From contig NZ_JAKWBE010000013.1 of assembly GCF_022513565.1 (NCBI RefSeq), forward strand, positions 178,218 through 242,217: 64,000 nucleotides of DNA, in the 5' to 3' direction. The notes below the pieces were generated by a model that was not told the origin of the DNA, ran no database searches, and worked only from the letters and a program-made list of their open reading frames with translations. Of the stretch, positions 52,891-61,812 are shown in pieces. The translations under genes were made by a program, and so were the position numbers. The DNA comes from Streptomyces gilvus (GTDB lineage: Bacteria; Actinomycetota; Actinomycetes; Streptomycetales; Streptomycetaceae). The number at the start of each line of letters is the position of its first letter. Within the stretch, counting starts at the first letter, position 1.

Positions 52891-54044
52891 CCGCCGACGG
52901 CCCGGACAGCGAGCTGCTCGCCCGCGTCTTCCTCAGCCGGGTCCTGGAACCCGGTGACGAAGTGGCGGGCCGGTGGGTGCGCGAGCTGGGGGCCGCGGAG
53001 ACCGTGCGGGTGCTGCGGAAAGGGGCGCCGCAGCTCGCCGGGGTCACCGACAAGCGCTGGGCGGGGCTGCACGCCCGTGCCCGGGAGGCCGACGCCGAGC
53101 GGGATCTCGGTCTTGCCCGGGAAGCCGGGGTTCGGTTCGTGATCCCGGGGGACACGGAGTGGTCGGCGCAGCTCGACGACCTCGGCGACGCCCGTCCCGT
53201 GGGCCTCTGGGTCCGGGGCAGGCCCAGTCTGCGGATGTGGGCTTTGCGGTCCGTCGCCGTCGTCGGGGCGCGGGCCTGTACCGAGTACGGCGCTCACATG
53301 GCCGCCACACTCGGCGCCGGACTCGCCGAACGCGGGTGGGTCGTCGTGTCCGGCGGGGCCTACGGCGTGGACGGGGCCGCTCATCGAGGGGCGCTCGGGG
53401 CCGGCGGGGCCACGGTGGCCGTGCTCGCTTCGGGCGTCGACCGGCCCTATCCGCGTGGACACACCGAGTTGATCAACCGGATCGCCGAGCAGGGACTGGT
53501 GGTCGGGGAACTGCCGCTCGGTGAGCATCCGACGGCCAGCAGATTCATCGTCCGCAACCGGGTCATCGCCGCCCTGACCAGAGGCACCGTGGTCGTCGAG
53601 GCCGCCCACCGCAGCGGCTCGCTCGTCACCGCACGGGCGGCACAACGGCTAGGACGCCACACGATGGGAGTACCCGGACCGGCCACCAGCAGCCTCTCGG
53701 CCGGCGTGCACGAACTGCTGCGCGACGACGCCGTCCTCGTCACCGACGCCGCCGAGGTCGTGGAACTCGTCGGCGACATGGGTGAACTGGCACCCCAGCG
53801 GCGCGGGCCCGTGCTGCCCAGGGACCTGCTGGAACCGGGCGCCAGACGGGTGCTGGCCGCGCTGCCGGGCCGGGGGACCGCCTCCGCCGACGCGGTCGCC
53901 CGCGGCGCACAGACCACCCGGGACGACGCGATCGCGAGACTGTACGAACTCCGATCACTCGGTTACGTCGAACGACACGGCGACGGCTGGAAGTTGACAC
54001 GCCAGGCGATGATCTCCGTCCGCGACGGCCGGGGCGGATGTTGA
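52887..54044 (+). CDS. dprA: DNA-processing protein DprA
   Basis: 385 residues. After a SAM-like N-terminal region, the Rossmann-fold DprA/Smf core spans about 110-310: VAVVGARACTEYG, VVSGGAYGVDGAAHRGAL, VAVLASGVDRPYPRGH, TASRFIVRNRVIAAL and RSGSLVTARAA. A C-terminal winged helix (residues about 325-380; DAVARGAQTTRDDAIARL) is present. DprA loads RecA on incoming single-stranded DNA. GTG start overlapping the comM stop implies coupling. In this genome whiG follows directly, whereas in S. coelicolor I recall an inserted stretch between them. Confidence 0.92.
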   Translation: MTADGPDSELLARVFLSRVLEPGDEVAGRWVRELGAAETVRVLRKGAPQLAGVTDKRWAGLHARAREADAERDLGLAREAGVRFVIPGDTEWSAQLDDLGDARPVGLWVRGRPSLRMWALRSVAVVGARACTEYGAHMAATLGAGLAERGWVVVSGGAYGVDGAAHRGALGAGGATVAVLASGVDRPYPRGHTELINRIAEQGLVVGELPLGEHPTASRFIVRNRVIAALTRGTVVVEAAHRSGSLVTARAAQRLGRHTMGVPGPATSSLSAGVHELLRDDAVLVTDAAEVVELVGDMGELAPQRRGPVLPRDLLEPGARRVLAALPGRGTASADAVARGAQTTRDDAIARLYELRSLGYVERHGDGWKLTRQAMISVRDGRGGC

Positions 54045-54274
54045 CGGAGCGTGTTCGGCCGTCCGGGGGAAGCCCCGCACCTGTGCAAACAATGGCGGTC
54101 GGGGTCCCCGGCGATCACGGAAAGTGACCATCGCGACCCGGTGGGACGGCCCCCGGCACATGTCCCCGTACGCGTTCCCCCTCGCCGTTCGCTCACCGCG
54201 ACACCTCAGTCACGCTACGCTCACGAGGTTCCGACGCAGCAGGCACTTCACGGCAGAACGGCACAAGGCGACGA

Positions 54275-55117
54275 ATGCCCCAGCACACCTCCGGGTCCGA
54301 CCGGGCGGCGATCCCCCCAGCCGCCCGCGACGGTGGCAGCGTGCGGCCGCCCGCTCCCTCGACGCTCGACGAACTGTGGCGGTCGTACAAGGACACGGGG
54401 GACGAACGGCTGCGGGAGCAGCTGATCCTGCACTACTCGCCGCTGGTCAAGTACGTGGCGGGACGGGTGAGTGTCGGTCTGCCGCCCAACGTCGAACAGG
54501 CCGACTTCGTCTCCTCGGGCGTGTTCGGACTGATCGACGCGATCGAGAAGTTCGACATCGACCGGGAGATCAAGTTCGAGACGTACGCGATCACCCGGAT
54601 CCGCGGCGCGATGATCGACGAGCTGCGGGCGCTGGACTGGATCCCGCGGTCGGTGCGGCAGAAGGCGCGGAACGTGGAGCGGGCGTACGCGACGCTGGAG
54701 GCGCGGCTGCGGAGGACTCCGTCGGAGGGCGAGGTGGCCGCCGAGATGGGCATCGGGGTGGACGAACTCCACGCGGTGTTCAGCCAGTTGTCGCTGGCGA
54801 ACGTGGTGGCGCTGGAGGAGCTGCTGCACGTCGGGGGCGAGGGCGGCGACGGGCTGAGCGTCATGGACACGCTGGAGGACACCGCCGCGGACAACCCCGT
54901 GGAGGTGGCCGAGGACCGGGAGCTCAGACGGTTCCTGGCGCGGGCGATCAACACCTTGCCCGAGCGGGAGAAGACCGTGGTCACCCTCTACTACTACGAG
55001 GGGCTCACGCTCGCCGAGATCGGGAACGTGCTGGGTGTGACCGAGAGCCGGGTCAGTCAGATCCACACCAAGTCGGTGCTGCAGTTGCGGGCGAAGCTGG
55101 CGAGCTTCGGGCGGTGA
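54275..55117 (+). CDS. whiG: RNA polymerase sigma factor WhiG (FliA/sigma-28 family)
   Basis: 280 residues. Region 2 (LILHYSPLVKYVAGRVSVGL, FVSSGVFGLIDAIEKFD, KFETYAITRIRGAMIDELRA, LDWIPRSVRQKAR), region 3 (PSEGEVAAEMGIGVDEL) and region 4 (LPEREKTVVTLYYYEGLTLA, GVTESRVSQIHTKSV) are complete. WhiG commits aerial hyphae to sporulation and drives whiI and whiH; it is held by the RsiG-c-di-GMP anti-sigma system. The 230-base upstream region after dprA shows no obvious operator that I could name. ATG at MPQHTSGSDR. Confidence 0.96.
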   Translation: MPQHTSGSDRAAIPPAARDGGSVRPPAPSTLDELWRSYKDTGDERLREQLILHYSPLVKYVAGRVSVGLPPNVEQADFVSSGVFGLIDAIEKFDIDREIKFETYAITRIRGAMIDELRALDWIPRSVRQKARNVERAYATLEARLRRTPSEGEVAAEMGIGVDELHAVFSQLSLANVVALEELLHVGGEGGDGLSVMDTLEDTAADNPVEVAEDRELRRFLARAINTLPEREKTVVTLYYYEGLTLAEIGNVLGVTESRVSQIHTKSVLQLRAKLASFGR

Positions 55118-55190
55118 GTCCGATGGTGGCCGCGCCGGGGCGGGCGGTGTCGATGCGAGTCACTCCCGTCCGGGGTGGCGCGTCCGTAAA

Positions 55191-55781
55191 GTGGTTGACG
55201 TGCCAAGGATTCGAGCGGCCTCCGTGGCCGAGCACCGGTCGATGCAGCGAGCCGCCCTGCTGGACGCGGCCCGGTCGTTGCTGTCCGAGGGAGGGACGGA
55301 CGCGCTGACGTTCCCGGCGCTCGCCGAGCGGACGGGGCTGGCGCGGTCGTCGGTGTACGAGTACTTCCGGTCCCGGGCCGCCGTGGTCGAGGAACTGTGC
55401 GCGGTCGACTTCCCGGTGTGGGCGGCCGAGGTCGAGGCCGCCATGGCGGAGGCCGGGTCGGCGGCGGGCAAGGTCGAGGCGTATGTGCGGCGGCAGCTGG
55501 AGCTGGTGGGGGACCGACGGCACCGGGCGGTCGTGACGATCTCCGCGAGCGAGCTGGACGCGGGGGCCCGGGAGAAGATCCGGGCCGCGCACGGCGGGCT
55601 CGTGGCGATGATCGTGGAAGCGCTGGGGGACATGGGACACCCCGAACCCCGACTGGGCGCGATGCTGGTGCAGGGGGTCGTGGACGCGGCGGTCCGACGG
55701 ATCGAGCTGGGGGTGGCAGAGCCTCCCGAGGCGATCGCGGACGCGGCCGTCGCCCTGGTGCTGAGCGGAGTGCGCGGCTGA
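55191..55781 (+). CDS. TetR-family transcriptional regulator
   Basis: 196 residues. The N-terminal helix-turn-helix is clear: MQRAALLDAARSLLSEGG, TFPALAERTGLARSSVYEYF. The C-terminal domain is a helical ligand-binding region (AYVRRQLELVGDRRHRAVV). GTG 55191 is used; GTG 55200 (VPRIRAASVAEH) fits homologues as well. The gene starts 73 bases after whiG in the same direction and could be cotranscribed. Ligand and targets are unknown. Confidence 0.87.
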   Translation: MVDVPRIRAASVAEHRSMQRAALLDAARSLLSEGGTDALTFPALAERTGLARSSVYEYFRSRAAVVEELCAVDFPVWAAEVEAAMAEAGSAAGKVEAYVRRQLELVGDRRHRAVVTISASELDAGAREKIRAAHGGLVAMIVEALGDMGHPEPRLGAMLVQGVVDAAVRRIELGVAEPPEAIADAAVALVLSGVRG

Positions 55782-55924
55782 GACGAGCAGGGCCTGTCGC
55801 GAATGCGGCGGTGGCGTTGGCGCTGGTCCTGCGGGGCGCGCGCGGCCGAGGCCGGCAGGACGTGCGACACCATTGCCCCAGGGGCCGAGCAACTCGCCGC
55901 ACAACTGCCCTCCCGCGAGTCGGA

Positions 55925-56229
55925 GACGGCGCGGTGCGACACCCCCGCGGGCCGAAGGCGGCCACGGCGCGTCTGCTCTCGTCGGCGAGGGCGCGGGCGC
56001 TGTGCCTCTGATCCCGCGGGCCGAGGGTGGACGCGGTGCGTCTGCTTGCGTTAGTCGAAGGGGCGGGCGGGGTGTGTCTGCTCTCGCTGGTCGAGGGCGC
56101 GAGCGCGGCGGGTCTGTTCCCGTTGGTCGAGGGCGGGCGCGGTGCGACTGCCCTCGTGGGCGAAAGGCGGGCGCGGCGGGTCCGCTTTCGCTCGTCGAAG
56201 GCGGGCGCGGTGCGACTCTCCCGGGCCGG
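55925..56229. repeat. Degenerate GC-rich minisatellite, 8-9 units of 31-36 bp
   Basis: The stretch between the TetR and M23 genes contains repeated units close to GGCGGGCGCGGTGCG followed by TCTGCTCTCGTTGGTCGA(A/G). Unit starts fall near 55957, 55989, 56025, 56059, 56095, 56131, 56165 and 56199. Several central units are exactly 36 bases. Read on the plus strand the centre gives an imperfect peptide repeat (LALVEGAGGVCLLSLVEGAS), but stops and frame slips make a gene unlikely. The rest of the gap 55782-55924 shows no gene. Confidence 0.7.
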
Positions 56230-56244
56230 ACGTGTTCCCGCAGG

Positions 56245-56817
56245 CTACTCAGGCAGCGGGACCCCCAGTACCGGGAGCAGTCTTGACGGGCCCCTGTGCA
56301 GGAGCCATGGGGGGAGCAGGGACAGGGGGTCCAGGTAGGTCTCGGCGCGGAGCAAGCCCCAGTGCACGCACGTGACGGTGCAGTGCGAGCCCGTGGGCTC
56401 CACCGTTCCCACCACCTCGCCCGGCTCCACCTCGTCACCCTTCGCCACCGACGCGCTCACCGGTTCGTAGGTCGTGCGCAGGTCCGTGCCCGTCAGCTCC
56501 ACCGACACCACCCCCCTTCCCGCGACCCGGCCCGCGAAGGACACCCGGCCGGCTGCCACCGCGCGGACCGGTGTCCCGGCCGGGGCCGCCAGGTCCACGC
56601 CGCGGTGGCCCCGGCCGTAGACCGTCGCCGGGGGCTCCCAGCCTCGTACGACCGTGGGACGGGTGCCCACCGGCCAGGCGCGGCCGATGGCCGGGACCCC
56701 CGGGGGCGGGTCGGACCGGGGCGGTGGGGGCTCCGCCCAGGCCCACGGGGTCAGGACGGCCCACGTCAGCGCCAGGAGAGCCGTCACCGTCAGACGTAGG
56801 TATCGGTTCGCTCGCAT
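56245..56817 (-). CDS. Secreted M23-family peptidase-like protein
   Basis: 190 residues. Signal peptide: MRANRYLRLTVTALLALTWA ending near AWAEPP. The LytM-like domain has YGRGHRGVDLAAPAGTPVRA (HxxxD zinc ligands), AAGRVSFAGRVAGRGVVSVE and HCTVTCVHWGLLRAE. In the last motif the usual HxH is CVH, so the first His is replaced by Cys. This change occurs in other actinomycete members, I believe, and may lower or alter activity. Peptidoglycan peptide cleavage in the wall is the family role. ATG 56817 gives a standard signal peptide; an upstream in-frame start does not. Confidence 0.85.
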   Translation of the reverse strand: MRANRYLRLTVTALLALTWAVLTPWAWAEPPPPRSDPPPGVPAIGRAWPVGTRPTVVRGWEPPATVYGRGHRGVDLAAPAGTPVRAVAAGRVSFAGRVAGRGVVSVELTGTDLRTTYEPVSASVAKGDEVEPGEVVGTVEPTGSHCTVTCVHWGLLRAETYLDPLSLLPPWLLHRGPSRLLPVLGVPLPE

Positions 56818-57089
56818 GAGGGGAACGGTCCCGCACCCGCCGTCGATCATGGCGCGATCTGTGGATTACTCCCGGGTTGTGGACAGCGGCGTCACCCGGT
56901 GCCTCGCCGGTCCCGTACACTTCTTCTGGCGATCCGGGTCACCGGGTCGACTTCGCACGCCCCGACATCAGGTGATCACAAGCCGGTGTCAGCGCCTCTC
57001 GGTCCTCTGCGGCACGGCGCACGCGGGCGTCAGGCGCGGATGCCGTGCGGTATCCGCGGGACAACCGAGAAATTCAAGGAGATACGGCC

Positions 57090-57977
57090 ATGGCCGTCGT
57101 CACGATGCGGGAGCTGCTGGAGAGCGGCGTCCACTTCGGTCACCAGACCCGTCGCTGGAACCCGAAGATGAAGCGCTTCATCTTCACCGAGCGCAACGGC
57201 ATCTACATCATCGACCTGCTCCAGTCGCTGTCGTACATCGACCGCGCCTACGAGTTCGTCAAGGAGACCGTCGCCCACGGCGGCACGGTCATGTTCGTCG
57301 GCACGAAGAAGCAGGCGCAGGAGGCCATCGCCGAGCAGGCCACCCGCGTCGGCATGCCCTACGTCAACCAGCGCTGGCTGGGCGGCATGCTCACCAACTT
57401 CTCCACCGTCTACAAGCGTCTGCAGCGCCTCAAGGAGCTCGAGCAGATCGACTTCGAGGACGTCGCCGCGTCCGGTCTGACCAAGAAGGAGCTTCTCGTG
57501 CTCTCGCGCGAGAAGGCCAAGCTGGAGAAGACCCTCGGCGGTATCCGCGAGATGCAGAAGGTGCCCAGCGCCGTCTGGATCGTGGACACCAAGAAGGAGC
57601 ACATCGCGGTCGGTGAGGCCCGGAAGCTCAACATCCCGGTCGTCGCGATCCTCGACACCAACTGCGACCCCGACGAGGTCGACTACAAGATCCCGGGCAA
57701 CGACGACGCGATCCGCTCCGTCACCCTGCTCACCCGTGTGATCGCCGACGCCGTCGCCGAGGGCCTCATCGCCCGCAGCGGTGTCGCCACCGAGGGCAAG
57801 GAGAAGGCCGCGGGCGAGCCGCTCGCCGAGTGGGAGCGCGACCTGCTCGAGGGCGAGAAGAAGGCGGACGAGGCCGAGAAGCCGGCCGAGGCCGCCGCTG
57901 AGGCTCCTGCCGCCGAGGCCCCCGCGGCCGAGGCTCCGGCTGCCGAGGCCCCGGCCGCGGACGCCGAGCAGGCCTGA
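57090..57977 (+). CDS. rpsB: 30S ribosomal protein S2
   Basis: 295 residues. The core (MRELLESGVHFGHQTRRWNP, YVNQRWLGGMLTNFSTVYKR, NIPVVAILDTNCDPDEVDY) is complete, with a C-terminal Ala/Glu/Pro repeat (APAAEAPAAEAPAAEA) common in actinomycetes. The ATG has AAGGAG about 9 bases upstream. The 272-base leader region shows TACACT at 56916, a possible -10 element. It precedes tsf, as in most bacteria. Confidence 0.96.
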   Translation: MAVVTMRELLESGVHFGHQTRRWNPKMKRFIFTERNGIYIIDLLQSLSYIDRAYEFVKETVAHGGTVMFVGTKKQAQEAIAEQATRVGMPYVNQRWLGGMLTNFSTVYKRLQRLKELEQIDFEDVAASGLTKKELLVLSREKAKLEKTLGGIREMQKVPSAVWIVDTKKEHIAVGEARKLNIPVVAILDTNCDPDEVDYKIPGNDDAIRSVTLLTRVIADAVAEGLIARSGVATEGKEKAAGEPLAEWERDLLEGEKKADEAEKPAEAAAEAPAAEAPAAEAPAAEAPAADAEQA

Positions 57978-57990
57978 TCAGTCAGCGTTG

Positions 57991-58027
57991 ACGGCGGGGG
58001 CGGCGACATCCGGGTCGCCCCCGCCGT
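57991..58027 (+). terminator. Hairpin between rpsB and tsf
   Basis: ACGGCGGGGGCG and CGCCCCCGCCGT form a perfect 12-bp stem. It lies just after rpsB and probably attenuates transcription into tsf, since S2 and EF-Ts are needed in different amounts. No T tract is present. Confidence 0.6.
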
Positions 58028-58127
58028 TCACCCGTAGGTCAGCGGAGAGTCGGCGGTCCCCGCTACATGAGGGCCGTGGACCCGTAGATCTTCGATCTTC
58101 CAGACTTCGAGAAAGATTCACAGACTC

Positions 58128-58964
58128 ATGGCGAACTACACCGCCGCCGACGTCAAGAAGCTTCGTGAGCTCACCGGCGCCGGCATGATGGACTGCAAGA
58201 AGGCGCTGGACGAGGCCGAGGGCAACGTCGACAAGGCCGTCGAGGCGCTGCGCATCAAGGGCCAGAAGGGCGTCGCCAAGCGCGAGGGCCGCTCCGCCGA
58301 GAACGGCGCCGTGGTCTCCATCATCGCCGACGACAACTCCTCCGGCGTCCTCGTCGAGCTGAAGTGCGAGACGGACTTCGTCGCCAAGGGCGAGAAGTTC
58401 CAGGCCGTCGCCAACGCGATCGCCGAGCACGTCGCCAAGACCTCCCCGGCCGACCTCGAGGCCCTGCTGGGCTCCGAGATCGAGGCCGGCAAGACCGTCC
58501 AGGCGTTCGTGGACGAGGCCAACGCCAACCTCGGCGAGAAGATCGTCCTGGACCGCTTCGCGCAGTTCGCCGACGGCTACGTGACCGCGTACATGCACCG
58601 CACGATGCCCGACCTGCCCCCGCAGATCGGTGTCCTCGTCGAGCTGGACAAGCCGAACGCCGAGGTCGCCCGCGGCATCGCCCAGCACATCGCCGCCTTC
58701 GCGCCGAAGTACCTCTCCAAGGAGGACGTGCCGGCCGAGGTCGTCGAGTCCGAGCGCCGCATCGCCGAGGAGACCACCCGCGCCGAGGGCAAGCCCGAGG
58801 CCGCGATCGCCAAGATCGTCGAGGGTCGTCTCAACGGCTTCTTCAAGGACGCCACGGTCCTCGGCCAGCCGTACGCGCTCGACGCGAAGAAGTCCGTCCA
58901 GAAGGTCCTGGACGAGGCCGGTGTCACCCTGAAGCGCTTCACGCGCATCAAGGTCGGCATCTGA
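58128..58964 (+). CDS. tsf: Elongation factor Ts
   Basis: 278 residues. EF-Ts releases GDP from EF-Tu. The UBA-like N terminus KKLRELTGAGMMDCKKALDE and the core KCETDFVAKGEKFQA (TDFV motif contacting EF-Tu) are intact, as is the C-terminal coiled coil/dimer region. The ATG lies about 150 bases after rpsB. The following hairpin separates it from pyrH. Confidence 0.96.
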   Translation: MANYTAADVKKLRELTGAGMMDCKKALDEAEGNVDKAVEALRIKGQKGVAKREGRSAENGAVVSIIADDNSSGVLVELKCETDFVAKGEKFQAVANAIAEHVAKTSPADLEALLGSEIEAGKTVQAFVDEANANLGEKIVLDRFAQFADGYVTAYMHRTMPDLPPQIGVLVELDKPNAEVARGIAQHIAAFAPKYLSKEDVPAEVVESERRIAEETTRAEGKPEAAIAKIVEGRLNGFFKDATVLGQPYALDAKKSVQKVLDEAGVTLKRFTRIKVGI

Positions 58965-59047
58965 GTCCGTACCGCGATCGGCGCGCGACCCCGATAGGGT
59001 CGTACGCAGTTGTCAGCGGGTGACGGACGACAGCGGATCTGACGAGG

Positions 59048-59092
59048 AGGCCATTGCCGAGCACGGGAACCAAACCCCACCGGCAATGGCCT
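59048..59092 (+). terminator. Intrinsic terminator-like hairpin between tsf and pyrH
   Basis: AGGCCATTGCCG and CGGCAATGGCCT form a perfect 12-bp stem around a 21-base loop, followed by TCTTCG. It lies about 85 bases after tsf and about 40 bases before the pyrH start. It could terminate tsf mRNA or act as a leader structure for pyrH. Confidence 0.65.
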
Positions 59093-59130
59093 TCTTCGTA
59101 TGTGCAACAGGTGAAAGAGGCGGGATCTCC

Positions 59131-59889
59131 ATGACCACCAAGCCCCAGAAGAGCGACGACGGCAAAGTACCCGGCCGGTTTCTGCTGAAGCTGTCCGGAG
59201 AGGCCTTCTCCGGTGGCGGGGGCCTGGGCGTGGACCCCGACGTGGTGCACAAGATCGCCCGCGAGATCGCGGCCGTCGTCCGCGACGGAGCGCAGGTCGC
59301 GGTCGTCATCGGCGGCGGCAACTTCTTCCGCGGCGCCGAGCTGCAGCAGCGCGGCATGGACCGCGCCCGCTCGGACTACATGGGCATGCTCGGCACCGTG
59401 ATGAACTGCCTCGCCCTCCAGGACTTCCTGGAGAAGGAGGGCATCGACAGCCGGGTGCAGACCGCCATCACCATGGGCCAGGTCGCCGAGCCGTACATCC
59501 CGCTGCGGGCCGTGCGCCATCTGGAGAAGGGCCGCGTGGTCATCTTCGGCGCCGGTATGGGCATGCCGTACTTCTCCACCGACACCACCGCCGCCCAGCG
59601 CGCCCTGGAGATCGACGCCGAGGCGCTGCTGATGGGCAAGAACGGTGTGGACGGGGTCTACGACTCCGACCCCAAGCGCAACCCGGACGCCGTCAAGTTC
59701 GACTCCCTCGGCTACGGCGAGGTCATCACCCGCGACCTCAAGGTCGCCGACGCCACCGCCATCACGCTGTGCCGCGACAACAAGCTCCCGATCCTCGTCT
59801 TCGAGCTCCTGACCGAGGGCAATATCGCCCGCGCCGTCAAGGGTGAGAAGATCGGCACGCTGGTGGGTGACCAGGACGGCCGGGACTGA
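59131..59889 (+). CDS. pyrH: Uridylate kinase
   Basis: 252 residues. UMP kinase converts UMP to UDP and is feedback-inhibited by UTP. GRFLLKLSGEAFSGGGGLGV, VVIGGGNFFRGAELQQRG (phosphate-binding), DRARSDYMGMLGTVMN and KNGVDGVYDSDPKRNPDAV are diagnostic. ATG 59131 was chosen because AAGAGG lies upstream and a 37-residue N-terminal extension reading through the hairpin would be unusual. It stands between tsf and frr. Confidence 0.95.
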   Translation: MTTKPQKSDDGKVPGRFLLKLSGEAFSGGGGLGVDPDVVHKIAREIAAVVRDGAQVAVVIGGGNFFRGAELQQRGMDRARSDYMGMLGTVMNCLALQDFLEKEGIDSRVQTAITMGQVAEPYIPLRAVRHLEKGRVVIFGAGMGMPYFSTDTTAAQRALEIDAEALLMGKNGVDGVYDSDPKRNPDAVKFDSLGYGEVITRDLKVADATAITLCRDNKLPILVFELLTEGNIARAVKGEKIGTLVGDQDGRD

Positions 59890-60031
59890 CAGCAACACCG
59901 ACGGACCCTGACCGGGGGATGGACAATGTCCCGCAGGTCGGGAACCGTGCAGGAAGAAGACGCGACGCAGCCGGCCGCCGCCCCCACAGGAACCGCAGCC
60001 GGGCCTTACTCAAGACACGCAGGAGCAAGTG

Positions 60032-60589
60032 GTGATCGAAGAGACCCTCCTCGAGGCCGAGGAGAAGATGGAGAAGGCCGTCGTGGTCGCCAAGGAGGAC
60101 TTCGCCGCGATCCGCACCGGCCGTGCGCACCCGGCGATGTTCAACAAGATCGTGGCCGACTACTACGGCGCGCCGACGCCGATCAACCAGCTGGCTTCGT
60201 TCTCCGTGCCGGAGCCGCGCATGGCGGTCGTGACCCCGTTCGACAAGACGGCCCTGCGCAACATCGAACAGGCCATCCGCGACTCCGACCTGGGCGTCAA
60301 CCCGAGCAATGACGGCAACATCATCCGGGTGGTGTTCCCCGAGCTGACCGAGGAGCGGCGCCGCGACTACATCAAGGTCGCCAAGGGCAAGGCCGAGGAC
60401 GCGCGTGTGTCCATCCGCTCCGTGCGCCGCAAGGCGAAGGACGCCCTCGACAAGGCCGTCAAGGACGGCGACATCGGCGAGGACGAGGGCCGCCGCGCCG
60501 AGAAGGAGCTCGACGACACCACGCACAAGTACGTGGCCCAGGTTGACGAGCTCCTGAAGCACAAGGAAGCGGAGCTGCTCGAGGTCTGA
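60032..60589 (+). CDS. frr: Ribosome recycling factor
   Basis: 185 residues, standard length. It splits the post-termination ribosome with EF-G. IEETLLEAEEKMEKAV opens domain I. RTGRAHPAMFNKIVADYYG, VTPFDKTALRNIEQAI and LTEERRRDYIKVAK are conserved. GTG 60032 has AGGAG 6 bases upstream; the adjacent GTG 60029 adds only one residue. The stop overlaps the cdsA start by one base (TGATG). Confidence 0.96.
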   Translation: MIEETLLEAEEKMEKAVVVAKEDFAAIRTGRAHPAMFNKIVADYYGAPTPINQLASFSVPEPRMAVVTPFDKTALRNIEQAIRDSDLGVNPSNDGNIIRVVFPELTEERRRDYIKVAKGKAEDARVSIRSVRRKAKDALDKAVKDGDIGEDEGRRAEKELDDTTHKYVAQVDELLKHKEAELLEV

Positions 60590-61713
60590 TGAACGACTCT
60601 TCCTGGGGAGCGCCGCCACACAACGGGTACTGGGGGCCGTCCGACCAGGGGCCTGTCCAGGGGCCTGCCCCGGCGGGTCCCGCGTACGATGCGCCCGAGG
60701 CGCAGCAGACTCGCCCCATGCCCATCGTGCCCGAGGTGCCCGCGTACGGCGGAGACCAGGATGACGACCGGGGGGCCGCACGGCTGAGCGGCCCCCTGTT
60801 CCGCGACGAGACGCCGCAGGCACCGCCGCCCCTGGCGGTGCAGCAGAATCCGGAGCCCATGCCCGACGCCTCGCAGCCGGCGCCCCAGCCGCAGAAGAAG
60901 AGCGCTGGGCGCGACCTGAGCGCGGCCATAGGCGTCGGCGTCGGGCTCGGCGTGGTGATCATCGCGTCGCTCTTCGTCGTCAAGGCCGTCTTCGTGGGCG
61001 TGATCGCGGTCGCCGTCGTCGTCGGCCTGTGGGAACTGACCAGCCGGCTCGGCGAGCGCAAGGACATCAAGGCGCCGCTGGTTCCGCTGGCTCTCGGCGG
61101 CGCCGCGATGGTCGTCGCCGGATACGTGCGGGGGGCCGAGGGCGCGTGGGTCGCCATGGCGCTCACGGCACTCGCCGTCCTCGTCTGGCGCATGACGGAA
61201 CCGCCGGAGAACTATCTCCGGGACGTCACGGCGGGCGTCTTCGCCGCGTTCTACGTGCCCTTCCTGGCGACGTTCGTGGCGCTCATGCTCGCGGCGGACG
61301 ACGGGCCGTGGCGCGTCCTGACCTTCCTCCTGCTCACGGTCGTGAGTGACACGGGCGCGTACGCCGTCGGCTGGCGCTTCGGCAAGCACAAGCTCGCGCC
61401 GCGCATCAGCCCCGGCAAGACGCGCGAGGGTCTGCTGGGCGCGGTGGCGTTCGCGATGGTGGCGGGCGCGCTGTGCATGCAGTTCCTGATCGACGACGGC
61501 GCCTGGTGGCAGGGCCTGCTGCTGGGTCTCGCCGTCGCGGCCAGCGCCACGCTGGGCGACCTCGGCGAGTCGATGATCAAGCGGGACCTGGGCATCAAGG
61601 ACATGGGCACCTTGCTGCCGGGACACGGCGGCATCATGGACCGCCTGGACTCCCTGCTGCCGACCGCGCCGGTGGTGTGGCTGCTGATGGTGCTGTTCGT
61701 GGGGGCCGGCTGA
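60589..61713 (+). CDS. cdsA: Phosphatidate cytidylyltransferase
   Basis: 374 residues. A cytoplasmic Pro/Gln-rich N-terminal extension of about 100 residues is followed by about eight membrane segments and the signature DLGESMIKRDLGIKDMG followed by LPGHGGIMDRLDS (S-x3-K-R-x4-K-D-x5-H-G-G-x2-D-R-x-D). It makes CDP-diacylglycerol, the precursor of cardiolipin, phosphatidylinositol and phosphatidylethanolamine. It is translationally coupled to frr. This is the last gene of the conserved rpsB-tsf-pyrH-frr-cdsA block. Confidence 0.95.
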   Translation: MNDSSWGAPPHNGYWGPSDQGPVQGPAPAGPAYDAPEAQQTRPMPIVPEVPAYGGDQDDDRGAARLSGPLFRDETPQAPPPLAVQQNPEPMPDASQPAPQPQKKSAGRDLSAAIGVGVGLGVVIIASLFVVKAVFVGVIAVAVVVGLWELTSRLGERKDIKAPLVPLALGGAAMVVAGYVRGAEGAWVAMALTALAVLVWRMTEPPENYLRDVTAGVFAAFYVPFLATFVALMLAADDGPWRVLTFLLLTVVSDTGAYAVGWRFGKHKLAPRISPGKTREGLLGAVAFAMVAGALCMQFLIDDGAWWQGLLLGLAVAASATLGDLGESMIKRDLGIKDMGTLLPGHGGIMDRLDSLLPTAPVVWLLMVLFVGAG

Positions 61714-61812
61714 CGGGCCCGGGAGTCCCGCTCGCTCGTTGGCGCGGCCGCCGGGCGAGTGGGACGATCCCCGTGTAAGCCCTCGAAGGGGATCCCCTGA
61801 AAGGAGGGCGTC

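Noticed and set aside
55873..56286. Open frames with Gly/Arg-rich peptide repeats over the minisatellite
   Set aside because: The frames shift between units, there is no ribosome-binding site, and composition follows the repeat. I treat it as non-coding.
59020..59130. 37-residue N-terminal extension of PyrH
   Set aside because: It would be read through a perfect 12-bp hairpin and is absent from PyrH proteins. The ATG with AAGAGG upstream is better.
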